Positions 1 to 6,279 of a stretch of 6,279 nt of DNA are shown piece after piece. Both the position numbers and the translations under genes were made by a program. Within the stretch, counting starts at the first letter, position 1; each line of letters starts with the position of its first letter. The stretch spans positions 1 through 6,279 of the forward strand of contig CANREK010000082.1 of the NCBI GenBank assembly GCA_947629605.1, in the 5' to 3' direction. The stretch is from an uncultured Clostridia bacterium. GTDB taxonomy: Bacteria > Bacillota > Clostridia > Christensenellales > Borkfalkiaceae. The notes beneath the pieces were generated by a model that searched no databases, was not told the origin of the DNA, and saw only the letters and a program-made list of their open reading frames with translations.

Positions 1-3000
1 CGCCGTCATAGACGAGGGTGCCCGCCATCTCCATGACGGCTTCCCCCGTGAGCGGGAAGGTGAGCGTTGCCTCTCCTGTGGTCTGCGTGCTCTCGTAGTC
101 GACTTCCACCGTGCCCGTGAGCGTGACCGTCTGCCCTTCATGCCACTCGTGGTAGGTCTTTCCGCCCACCGTCCAAGTGCCCGACGCGGGTGCGGAACCG
201 AGGTCGACGGGGTAATGGTCGCCCGAGGCGCTGTCGATGAGATAGGCCCTGTACATGCCGTTCGCAAACATATAGTAGCCCGAGGTGTGATCCATCTGGA
301 TCTCGCCGTTTTCGCCGATGATGAGGGCGGAGAGATCGTCTGCGTAATAGACATAGTCCCTGTCGGCATATTCGGGATAGGTCATCTTCTTTGTCTCGAA
401 GTCGAGAATGACGTTCTGCTCGACATAGGACTCCGTGCGGATCGTGACGTAGCCGTACTCTGCGTCGAGAATGCTGAAATAGACATTGGTCCAGCCGTAT
501 CCGTCGGGGAAGTAGTAGACGCCGCTGTTGTAGCCGTTGAGGACAAGTACCGTCCAATCGTCGCCGATAAAGGTACCCGCAAGGTTCTCGTCGTAGATGC
601 GTGCCTCGCCGTGGCCCTCGATGGAGATGAGATGCAGACGGTAACTGCTGACATCCTCCACGATGTTGATGAAGAGGAGCACCGAGCCGTCCTCCTGCGC
701 GAGATACATGCCCGTCTTGGTCGTACGTCCGAACCGAGCCGTGGCATTGCTGTGACCGTCGAAGGTGACAGTCCACCAATTTCCGTCCACAAACATCTCG
801 TAGGTGCCGTAGACGCCGTCGACGAGGGTGAGTTCGCCCGAGGCGGAGACGTCGAAGGAGTAACTCCGACTGCCCGCACTCAGATAGAGGATCTTCTTGT
901 CCGCGCTGAGCGTGTAGCTGCCCGTGACGGTGTTGCCGTCCACCGTGTAGGAGCCCCTGCTGAACCCGTCGAGGACAACGGTGCCGCCGTCGGTGACGGT
1001 AAACGTCTTGTCAAAGGCGGGATCGTAGAGATGATAGACGGAAATTTGTTCTGCAAGATACCCGGGCTGTTCAAAGAGAATGCTGCCCATGACAAAGCGC
1101 AGGATCTCGTTGCCCTCGCCGTCGCGGAGCACGAGGATGTCGTCGCCGAAGGAAGTCTTTCCCGCAGACGCGACCGTGCCGCGAATTTTCTCGCCGTTGT
1201 CAAAATCGCCGCTTTCGCAGTAGAGCCCTTCGCCGCCGCGGAGCAGGAGACGGACCATGGTGTCGACACTTCCCGTCGGACCGATGTTGAATACGGGATA
1301 TTCGAGTTCCACGAGGTCGGTGAAGTGCGAAGGGTTGCCGTTGGCGTCGTATTGGATCTCGAAATAGAGGTAAGTCACGGCGCCCGTCGTGCTGTTGAGG
1401 AGCGTAAAGACGCCGACATCCCCCATGTACGTCGTTGCCGAGATGGCGTTGGGATCGGCGGTGAAGGAGCCCTCCTGCACGGTGCCGTCCGCGGCGAAGT
1501 ACAGGGCGCCCGCATTGAGCCCCTGCGCGGGCAGGGTCATATACCAGATCTTGGCGCCGCTGTCCCCCTCCTCGGTGAGTTCGGTGTAGTTCTTGACTTC
1601 CACATCCTCGCCGTTCCGTTCATAGACGGCGCTGTACACGAAGTAGATGTCATAGAGGAAGTAGTTGGAATCGTAAGTGCTGCCGGTCTCAAAGAGCATG
1701 CTCTTGGGAACATTGGCGGCGTCTGCGCCCGCTTTGAGTTCGGTGCGCGTGAAGGAATAGAGACGTGCATAGCCGAGGCCGCTCAATGTCACATACCCCT
1801 CTGCAAGAGGCGTATATCCGCCCAATTTGTTGACGGAGCCGTAGGAGGCCTTCAACGCCCCCGTCACGCCCTCGTAGGGCTCGGCCGTGACCGTGAGCAG
1901 TGTGTCGCCGAAATCGGTTCTGTCGAGAAGGCGGTAGACCGTCCCGTTTGCCGCTTCGGTGACGACGGAGAAGGTGTTCAGGATCTCAAAGGAGTTATCC
2001 TCCTTCAACGTCAAGTCGATTTCAAACGTGTAATCTCTGCCGAGATAGGCGCCGCCGAGGTCGTTTTCGTGCATGACGATGGTAAGTTTCCCGCCCGTCT
2101 GCGCCCAGATCGCCTCGTAGGAGCCGTAATGCTCCACGCCGTCCACCGTATGGGTGGCGCTGTCGGCAAAGTTCTTGAAGCCGTCGAGTTTGAGGGTCGC
2201 GCCGTCCGCACTCTTATATTCGCCCGCCTCTCTCCTGGGTTCGACATAGACGAAGGAATCCTCGCTGAGCGGCATCGTGTAGACGGAGAGTTCGAGGATC
2301 CCGTTCTTGACATCGTCGCGGCCCAAGGTTTTGAGCGTATTGTTGTTGTCATTGATGCGCAGGTGCAATTTATAGATGTTGTAGTCCGTGTTGAGGGAAT
2401 ACATGCCGTCGATCCAATATCTCCCCTGCCATTCGCCCGTGTAGTTGGGGTGTTGCATCGTGAGACTGCCGTAGCCGTCGAGCTGAATGGAGAAGTCCTG
2501 TATATAGAAGATATTGCCGTCGGGCGTGTCCGCCACGGTGTAGAGCCCCGCTTCGCCGTTCGTCGTCGTATAGACGGGCGTCCTGTTCGCGCCGTAGGTG
2601 CCGAGGCGGAAAATGAATCCGCCGCCCGCATTCGACCCCTCCGTGATGACGAAGATGTATTCGGGCGAATCGCCGAGCGAATAGGAAGTGACATAGCCCG
2701 GTTCCGTCACGGTCGTGTTCCCGTCCTTATGCGCATAAGTGCCGCTGCCGAACTTGTCGAGCGTGAGCTTCGTGTCGGGGTCGGGCGCGGTCGAGCCGTC
2801 CGCGGAATCGAAGTTATAGTAGCTCGTGTGGAAGATGAACGTGCCGGCGATCTTCTCATTCGCAAGGGCGAAGGTGTAGCTGCCGTCGGTAAAGACCTTG
2901 CCTTCGAGCTTGGAATCATCGGGCAGGGTGAACGTAAAGCTGCCGTCCGTGAGATCGGCCGATGCGAGCTCCGTTCCGCCGCGCTCGATAATGACCTTCC

Positions 3001-3631
3001 CGCTCTCCGTAGAGGGAACATAGATGAGGTCGGTGCCGCCGAAACGGTCGGTATATCCCCGATCCCAGACGGCATAGAGCGTGACGGGAGCATTGGCCGT
3101 GATCGTATCGCCGGGCTTGACTTCCGCCTTGCCGTTTGCGGTGTAGCTCCAACCCGCAAAGCGATAGCCCGCGATCGAGAAGCCGTTCTCCGCGACCGTC
3201 ACCCGTCCGTCATCCGCCGCCGTGCTCTCCATGCTGCCTCTTGCGGAAGTCCCGCGGGGCGCATTGGCGTTGTAGGCGACGGACCCGCTCAGTTCAACGT
3301 CATAGTAGAAGCGAAAGACGTTCTCCGCCGCAGTTTCGGAGAGGGTGAGCGTCGTGACGTTGCCCTCGTTGGCCGCGTCAAAGACGTAGCCCGCGATCTG
3401 CGGCGCGGGAAGGGTGAGCGACTTGCCCACTTCGTCCGTGCCCGAACTGCTGTGCTCCGTGCTCAGAGTATAGCCGTCGTTTTCGGCGAGATAGACTTCC
3501 ACGGTGTACCCCACCGTTTTGGGGTCGTCCGCGTCGTCCCCTCCTCCGCCGCATGCCGCGGCAAAGAGCGCGAGGGCGCAGAGCGTCAGGACACCGAACG
3601 CCGTGAGGAGCACTTTCCTAAAAAATTTCAT
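1..3631 (-). CDS. Very large cell-surface lipoprotein with MucBP-like and InlB B-repeat modules and beta-rich repeats (C-terminus outside window)
   Basis: The frame is open from ATG 3629-3631 to the left edge, giving 1210 residues without a stop, so the C-terminus is missing. The start is fixed by a GGAGG seven bases upstream, by the signal peptide beginning at this Met, and by an in-frame TAA (the previous gene's stop) eight codons before it. Residues 1-27 form a lipoprotein signal (MKFFRK, hydrophobic core, AAAC), followed by a Gly/Asp linker. Residues 42-111 resemble MucBP, and 115-189 are an InlB-type B-repeat (GYRFAGW ... TLYAVW). From about residue 260 the protein is beta-rich, with recurring motifs such as LTLDKFG, IQLDGYG, LKLDGFK, VVLDGFS and LVLNGYN, several preceded by GTF, GEY or GEW. 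No catalytic motif is recognisable, and after Cys27 only one cysteine was seen (about residue 812). By analogy with families carrying MucBP and InlB repeats it should sit outside the membrane and bind a ligand, host surface or glycan; that role is inferred. It follows the repeat protein gene by 21 bp, so the two are probably co-transcribed. Confidence 0.93.
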   Translation of the reverse strand, partial: MKFFRKVLLTAFGVLTLCALALFAAACGGGGDDADDPKTVGYTVEVYLAENDGYTLSTEHSSSGTDEVGKSLTLPAPQIAGYVFDAANEGNVTTLTLSETAAENVFRFYYDVELSGSVAYNANAPRGTSARGSMESTAADDGRVTVAENGFSIAGYRFAGWSYTANGKAEVKPGDTITANAPVTLYAVWDRGYTDRFGGTDLIYVPSTESGKVIIERGGTELASADLTDGSFTFTLPDDSKLEGKVFTDGSYTFALANEKIAGTFIFHTSYYNFDSADGSTAPDPDTKLTLDKFGSGTYAHKDGNTTVTEPGYVTSYSLGDSPEYIFVITEGSNAGGGFIFRLGTYGANRTPVYTTTNGEAGLYTVADTPDGNIFYIQDFSIQLDGYGSLTMQHPNYTGEWQGRYWIDGMYSLNTDYNIYKLHLRINDNNNTLKTLGRDDVKNGILELSVYTMPLSEDSFVYVEPRREAGEYKSADGATLKLDGFKNFADSATHTVDGVEHYGSYEAIWAQTGGKLTIVMHENDLGGAYLGRDYTFEIDLTLKEDNSFEILNTFSVVTEAANGTVYRLLDRTDFGDTLLTVTAEPYEGVTGALKASYGSVNKLGGYTPLAEGYVTLSGLGYARLYSFTRTELKAGADAANVPKSMLFETGSTYDSNYFLYDIYFVYSAVYERNGEDVEVKNYTELTEEGDSGAKIWYMTLPAQGLNAGALYFAADGTVQEGSFTADPNAISATTYMGDVGVFTLLNSTTGAVTYLYFEIQYDANGNPSHFTDLVELEYPVFNIGPTGSVDTMVRLLLRGGEGLYCESGDFDNGEKIRGTVASAGKTSFGDDILVLRDGEGNEILRFVMGSILFEQPGYLAEQISVYHLYDPAFDKTFTVTDGGTVVLDGFSRGSYTVDGNTVTGSYTLSADKKILYLSAGSRSYSFDVSASGELTLVDGVYGTYEMFVDGNWWTVTFDGHSNATARFGRTTKTGMYLAQEDGSVLLFINIVEDVSSYRLHLISIEGHGEARIYDENLAGTFIGDDWTVLVLNGYNSGVYYFPDGYGWTNVYFSILDAEYGYVTIRTESYVEQNVILDFETKKMTYPEYADRDYVYYADDLSALIIGENGEIQMDHTSGYYMFANGMYRAYLIDSASGDHYPVDLGSAPASGTWTVGGKTYHEWHEGQTVTLTGTVEVDYESTQTTGEATLTFPLTGEAVMEMAGTLVYDG
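500..2850 (-). repeat. Irregular beta-rich repeats with LxLDG(Y/F) motifs in the lipoprotein
   Basis: The motifs are LTLDKFG near 2755, IQLDGYG near 2480, LKLDGFK near 2184, VTLSGLG near 1781, VVLDGFS near 970, VTFDGHS near 755 and LVLNGYN near 538. Several have a GxF/GxY/GxW motif 10-25 residues earlier or shortly after (GTF residue 263, GEW 399, GEY 470, GTF 1019, GTW 1151). The first three spacings are about 93-98 residues, close to the unit length in the upstream protein; later ones are irregular. This suggests an array of one ancestral beta domain, heavily diverged and partly eroded. Boundaries are approximate. Confidence 0.5.
3065..3289 (-). other. InlB B-repeat / Listeria-Bacteroides repeat domain in the lipoprotein (residues 115-189)
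   Basis: The segment begins with a strand containing VAYNANAPRGTSARG, passes through FSIAGYRFAGWSY, then VKPGDTITANAPVTLYAVW. The GY-x-F-x-GW core, the PGD turn and the terminal TLYA-x-W are hallmarks of the InlB B-repeat (Flg_new) family, a small beta-grasp module found in many secreted Firmicutes proteins. Only one copy is present, next to the membrane-proximal end, so it may act as a spacer or stalk as well as a binding module. Confidence 0.85.
3299..3508 (-). other. MucBP-like domain in the lipoprotein (residues 42-111)
   Basis: The segment starts with YTVEVYLAENDGYTLS, has a central GTDEVGKSLTLPAPQIAGYVF, and ends with ENVFRFYYD. This matches the general MucBP layout: an initial beta strand with a polar turn, a G-x-x-G-like loop, a 'GY' in the middle, and a terminal V-x-F-x-Y-Y strand directly before the next module. 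MucBP-type modules are known from mucin-binding and other surface proteins of Gram-positives. The assignment rests on pattern only; it may be a related Ig-like or ubiquitin-like module. Confidence 0.55.
3551..3631 (-). other. Lipoprotein signal peptide with lipobox (residues 1-27)
   Basis: The segment has Lys2, Arg5 and Lys6 as the basic n-region, then a hydrophobic stretch LLTAFGVLTLCALALFAAA, then Cys27. FAAAC fits a relaxed lipobox: Ala at -3 is less common than Leu, while Ala at -2 and -1 is typical. Cys27 is followed by GGGGDDADDP, the flexible acidic linker usual after a lipidated cysteine in Gram-positives. Expected processing is diacylglyceryl attachment to Cys27 and cleavage by signal peptidase II, leaving the protein on the outer face of the membrane. 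Cys18 lies within the hydrophobic core and is a poorer candidate. Confidence 0.88.
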
Positions 3632-3638
3632 TCTGTTT

Positions 3639-3643
3639 CCTCC
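3639..3643 (-). promoter_or_regulatory. Ribosome binding site GGAGG of the lipoprotein gene
   Basis: Read on the minus strand, the 21-bp gap contains ACGGAGGAAACAGA followed by ATG. GGAGG is a near-perfect Shine-Dalgarno sequence with a seven-base spacer, and it decides the start at 3631. The gap shows no terminator hairpin and has no room for a separate promoter, which supports transcription together with the upstream gene. Confidence 0.92.
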
Positions 3644-3652
3644 GTTGGGATG

Positions 3653-6279
3653 TTAACTGTTTTTGGTGAAGGTATCGACGTACGTCGGGCCCGAGAGTTC
3701 AATGGCCCATTCGCCGTCCCCCGTTCCGCTTTCCGAATCATAGGTCATGTCATAGGCGAAGAGATTATAGATTTCGCCGTCAAAGTCGATGAAGTAGACA
3801 AATCCGCCGTCGATTGCCGACCGATCCTCCCCCGCTTCGATGAGGGTGGCCGTCTTGTCGCCCCACTTGATGACGCCGTTTTCAATGGTGAGCGCGTCGT
3901 CCTCGTCGGCGACGTTCGTCCATGTGCCGTTGAGCGACGGGTCTACCGTGACCGCGGGGCGGTCGGTTTTATAGTAGTATTCGGTCATCCAAGCGGTGGC
4001 GATCCCGTCCGAGCCGAGCGTTTCGGTGACGACTTTGATGACGTAGTTGGTCCCGTCGTTGACGGACAGTTCCTTGCTCTTGCCGTCCTCGGTATAGAGG
4101 ATCGCGGCGGCGTTGAACGTGCGGGCGGTGACATCCTTCCCATCGATCTTGAAGGTGTTTGCCGTGACCTCGATGGTCTTTCCCGCCGACGAGACCCAAG
4201 TGCCGCGGAGCGCTTCGGGGAATTCCACGACGACCTCGGGGGGATTGTTGAAGAGGAGCTCACTGCTGCCGTACTGCACGGTCGGGAACTCGGCTTCCTC
4301 ATCGCCGTTCCAGATGAGGAGATGCACGATCCCGCCGTTCAGGAAGAAGTAGATGTTGGTGCCGATCGGGGTCGGAATGGTGGAGAGGGCCACGTCGTAA
4401 TAGCCGCCGTCGACGATCTTTCCGACGGTCTCGCCGTCGTAGACGATGCCGTTTTCGTCGATTTTAAGCGTATAGGTCGTGCCGTCGTCGTCGCGGGCCG
4501 TCCAATCGCCGTAATAGATCTCTTCCACGGTCGCCGATGTGGCGGTGGAGCGGAGGAAGTCCTCACGGGTGCCCCTGCCGACATTCAAAACGTCGAGAGC
4601 AAAGCCCACGGTGTACTCCGTCCTCGACCAAGCGATGGAGTATTGGGTGCCGTCCATGACGAAATTATAGCTGAGATCGTTCTCCGAGCCCTTGCATGCG
4701 ACGGTTTCGACCGCCTTGCCCTTGAATCTCATGACCTTTTCGCCGATGACGATCTCTTCGCCCGTCTCCGAGACCCAAGTGCCTTGGAACTGCGGATCGA
4801 AAGAGGTGACGTTCGACGGATTGAATTTCACATCGGGCAGTCCGTCGCCGACCTGGAAGAAGGGATTTTCGGCATTCTCGCCGAATGCGATCATCAACTT
4901 ATAGAAGATCGTAGTTTGCGAACTGAAATCTTTCACCTGCACATCCAATGCGATGTGAATGACCTGCTCTTTCTCAAAGGTCACACTCGTCCAAGTGTAT
5001 GTGTAGTGCTTGCTGCTGCTGTCGAGGGGGGTGTCCTCTTCCTGCAACTGATCCATCGTGAGCGTGATGTCGTCGTCGTCCCAGAAGTCAAACGTGTGTA
5101 CACGGATGACGAGGCTGTCCTCGTTGACGATGATGGACTTGCCCTCAGGGTTGGTGGCGGTGCCGAGAGGAAGGCCGAGGAAGCCGACTTCCACAGTTCC
5201 GCTCCCCGCGCCTTTCTTGTGATAGCTCGTCGCCGTCATGCCTTCGGAGAGCGTGATCACGCCCGAAACATAGGAGAGTTCCAACTTTTTGTTGTCCGCG
5301 GAGAAGGCGATGACCTTATAGTTTGTGGTGCCCTCCACGGTTTCCGCCACATAGATGGTGTAGGACTTGTTGTTGAACGTAATGTTCCCCTCTCCGTCGA
5401 TTTTGAGGGAATTCTGCTGCGTGAAGTCCTGCTCCCACTCGGTGTTGAGGAGCTCGGTGTTGACGACTTTCAGGGGCTCGTGGCCTTCCTTTAAGAAATA
5501 GTCCCTCTGCCCCATGCCGAGATCGACCACGGTCTCGCGCGTGAGATAATAATTGTATCCGGGGTCGGGTTCGAGCCGATATTTTGTGCCGCCCGCGACG
5601 ATGATATTGCCCGCGCCGCGCGTGCCGCCGTTGTTGTAAATTTCCACGGCCGTGCCGCCGACTTTGGCGGTCTTGGCTTCGGCGTCGATCTCGATCGAGA
5701 TGCTTCCGCCCGCGTTGACGTTCGTCCAAGTGCCGTCAAGGTCCTCATCGACGTAGAGTTCGATAAAGGGGCGGTGCGTGAGCGGGGTCTCGCTCGTCTC
5801 GGGAATGGTGACTTCGGGACAGTTGAACGTTCTCCCGTTGGCTTGCCCCGCCGAGGTGCTGTCCTTATACCAGCCGACGAAGATGATGTCGCCGTTCTCC
5901 ATGATGAGATAGAGGCATTGGTGATCGACATTGGCAGTTGAGCCGTCGTTGTTTTCGAGCGTTTCCACGACGCCGCAGTCGACCACGGCCACGGCCGTTT
6001 CTCCGTTGAAGGCCGCCGTGCCCGCTTCCGCATCGATCGTCAGCGTGTTGGTGTCGAGAAGATCGTACCAAGTGCCGTTGAAATCGTCGCCGATCTCCGC
6101 CGCCGCGTCGGGAATATAGTAAGAAGTCTTGCTCCCTTCCGTCAAGACGGCGATCTTGCCGCCGACGAGGCCGTCGTACCAAGTGAGGGCATACGTCGTG
6201 TCGCCCGCCGTGAAGGAGAGCGCGTCGCCCGTGCTCGTCACCTCGCACTTTATTAGGTAGAAGCTGTTTGCTTCCTGCG
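3653..6279 (-). CDS. Tandem GxW-repeat, beta-rich, probably extracellular protein (N-terminus outside window)
   Basis: The frame is open from the right edge to TAA 3653-3655, giving 875 full codons in the window. A GTG at 6239-6241 could be called as a start, but the twelve codons upstream are open, no good ribosome binding site precedes it, and the upstream residues (ANSFYLIKCEV) continue the repeat pattern, so the true start lies beyond the window. Counting from that GTG as residue 1, units begin at residues 56, 170, 267, 360, 487, 578, 680 and 772. Each has a GTW-like opening (GTW, TEW, GTA or GDW), then a strand such as LTIDAEAG, LKIDENG or LTIENG, an FNG/YDG turn, a DGxxYxL-like strand, and near the end an aromatic segment such as EYYYK or RDYFLK. 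The last unit ends at the stop, with no LPXTG, membrane helix or other anchor. I do not recognise the family. Size and the N-terminal Gly-x-Trp recall small lipocalin-like or calycin beta barrels, but this is only a hypothesis. No enzymatic motif is visible. Confidence 0.93.
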   Translation of the reverse strand, partial: QEANSFYLIKCEVTSTGDALSFTAGDTTYALTWYDGLVGGKIAVLTEGSKTSYYIPDAAAEIGDDFNGTWYDLLDTNTLTIDAEAGTAAFNGETAVAVVDCGVVETLENNDGSTANVDHQCLYLIMENGDIIFVGWYKDSTSAGQANGRTFNCPEVTIPETSETPLTHRPFIELYVDEDLDGTWTNVNAGGSISIEIDAEAKTAKVGGTAVEIYNNGGTRGAGNIIVAGGTKYRLEPDPGYNYYLTRETVVDLGMGQRDYFLKEGHEPLKVVNTELLNTEWEQDFTQQNSLKIDGEGNITFNNKSYTIYVAETVEGTTNYKVIAFSADNKKLELSYVSGVITLSEGMTATSYHKKGAGSGTVEVGFLGLPLGTATNPEGKSIIVNEDSLVIRVHTFDFWDDDDITLTMDQLQEEDTPLDSSSKHYTYTWTSVTFEKEQVIHIALDVQVKDFSSQTTIFYKLMIAFGENAENPFFQVGDGLPDVKFNPSNVTSFDPQFQGTWVSETGEEIVIGEKVMRFKGKAVETVACKGSENDLSYNFVMDGTQYSIAWSRTEYTVGFALDVLNVGRGTREDFLRSTATSATVEEIYYGDWTARDDDGTTYTLKIDENGIVYDGETVGKIVDGGYYDVALSTIPTPIGTNIYFFLNGGIVHLLIWNGDEEAEFPTVQYGSSELLFNNPPEVVVEFPEALRGTWVSSAGKTIEVTANTFKIDGKDVTARTFNAAAILYTEDGKSKELSVNDGTNYVIKVVTETLGSDGIATAWMTEYYYKTDRPAVTVDPSLNGTWTNVADEDDALTIENGVIKWGDKTATLIEAGEDRSAIDGGFVYFIDFDGEIYNLFAYDMTYDSESGTGDGEWAIELSGPTYVDTFTKNS
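3656..6279 (-). repeat. Tandem array of about 91-127-residue GxW units (eight complete plus one partial)
   Basis: Unit boundaries at the GxW motif are 6077-6279 (partial, tail only), 5735-6076, 5444-5734, 5165-5443, 4784-5164, 4511-4783, 4205-4510, 3929-4204 and 3656-3928. Openings are GTWYD, GTWTN, TEWEQ, GTATN, GTWVS, GDWTA, GTWVS and GTWTN. Spacings are 114, 97, 93, 127, 91, 102, 92 and 91 residues. Units align by eye at the opening, at the following hydrophobic strand with an acidic turn (IDAEAG, IDGEGN, IDENG, IENG), at a DGxxY strand and at a late aromatic segment (SYYI, DYFLK, EYYYK). Identity is low apart from these points, so the duplications are old. The units are protein repeats and not recent DNA tandem copies. 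Confidence 0.8.
4784..5164 (-). repeat. Divergent, enlarged repeat unit with the opening Trp lost and an acidic insertion
   Basis: This is the fourth complete unit, residues 360-486 counted from the GTG at 6241. It opens with GTATNPEGKSIIVNEDSLVIR, which lines up with GTWVSETGEEIVIGEKVMRF of the next unit, but Ala replaces the Trp. It runs 127 residues instead of about 92 and contains an acidic patch (DFWDDDD, then QEED) and a distinct strand-rich part (HYTYTWTSVTF, IFYKLMIAF). It could be a separate domain inserted in the array; the alignment of the first 20 residues favours a diverged unit. Confidence 0.55.

Noticed and set aside
138..1269. Minus-strand open frames of 213, 165 and 129 codons
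   Set aside because: They lie out of frame inside the lipoprotein gene and have the Arg- or Ser/Thr-rich, low-complexity composition of shadow frames.
2011..3159. Minus-strand open frames of 227 and 150 codons in another phase
   Set aside because: They are Ser/Arg/Pro-rich out-of-frame readings of the lipoprotein gene with no domain signal.
3632..3652. Possible promoter or terminator between the two genes
   Set aside because: The 21-bp gap has room only for the ribosome binding site, and I see no inverted repeat or T-run.
3653..3700. C-terminal sorting signal (LPXTG type) or membrane anchor at the end of the repeat protein
   Set aside because: The protein ends in TYVDTFTKNS, with no LPXTG-like motif, hydrophobic stretch or basic tail.
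140..5494. Plus-strand frame of 1784 codons from an ATG at 140
   Set aside because: It is the codon-for-codon antisense of two well-supported minus-strand genes, runs through their ribosome binding site and signal peptide, shows no recognisable domain, and exists because TTA, CTA and TCA are absent on the other strand. Kept only as a finding on codon use.
6239..6241. GTG as the start of the repeat protein
   Set aside because: The frame stays open upstream to the window edge, no good Shine-Dalgarno lies before it, and the upstream residues fit the repeat pattern.
5316..6248. Minus-strand open frames of 137, 180 and 127 codons
   Set aside because: They are out-of-frame readings of the GxW-repeat gene; the repeats are seen only in the main frame.
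1..6279. CRISPR array, mobile element or DNA-level tandem repeat
   Set aside because: No regularly spaced identical repeats, transposase-like product or terminal inverted repeats were seen; the recurring short strings come from diverged protein repeats.

Overview
The window is almost entirely coding and all of it reads on the minus strand. It holds two large genes, both cut by the window edges, with a 21-bp gap between them. The upstream gene runs from beyond the right edge to a TAA at 3653-3655. The downstream gene starts at an ATG at 3629-3631, behind a strong GGAGG ribosome binding site, and is still open at the left edge. There are no RNA genes, insertion sequences, CRISPR arrays or convincing terminators, and no non-coding stretch longer than the 21-bp gap. 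Any promoter must lie to the right of the window.

The downstream gene encodes a very large lipoprotein of at least 1210 residues. It has a basic N-terminus, a hydrophobic core and a lipobox cysteine at residue 27. A MucBP-like segment follows, then one clear InlB/Listeria-Bacteroides B-repeat ending in the typical YAVW, and then about 1000 residues of beta-rich sequence with recurring LxLDG(Y/F) and GT(F/W/Y) motifs. The upstream gene encodes at least 875 residues, built almost wholly from a tandem repeat of about 91-127 residues. Each unit opens with a Gly-x-Trp (mostly GTW) motif; eight units are complete and the tail of a ninth is at the right edge. It ends directly after the last unit, with no C-terminal anchor visible. 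Both genes look like extracellular, ligand-binding or adhesive surface proteins, and their repeats look distantly related. The real function is unknown.

The organism is probably a GC-rich Gram-positive of the Clostridia type, perhaps a gut lineage. The reasons are the lipoprotein signal with a Cys-Gly-rich linker, the strong GGAGG site, the MucBP/InlB-like modules and a GC-rich codon bias that avoids TTA, CTA and TCA. This is inference; no taxonomic marker is present.

The longest open frame in the window is a plus-strand frame open from the left edge to 5494. It is in exact codon register with the two minus-strand genes and exists because they contain no TTA, CTA or TCA codon over that span. 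I treat it as a shadow. The most interesting points are the GxW repeat protein as a possibly undescribed domain family, its pairing with a lipoprotein carrying related repeats, and the fact that the two genes share a frame and are separated by a single stop codon.
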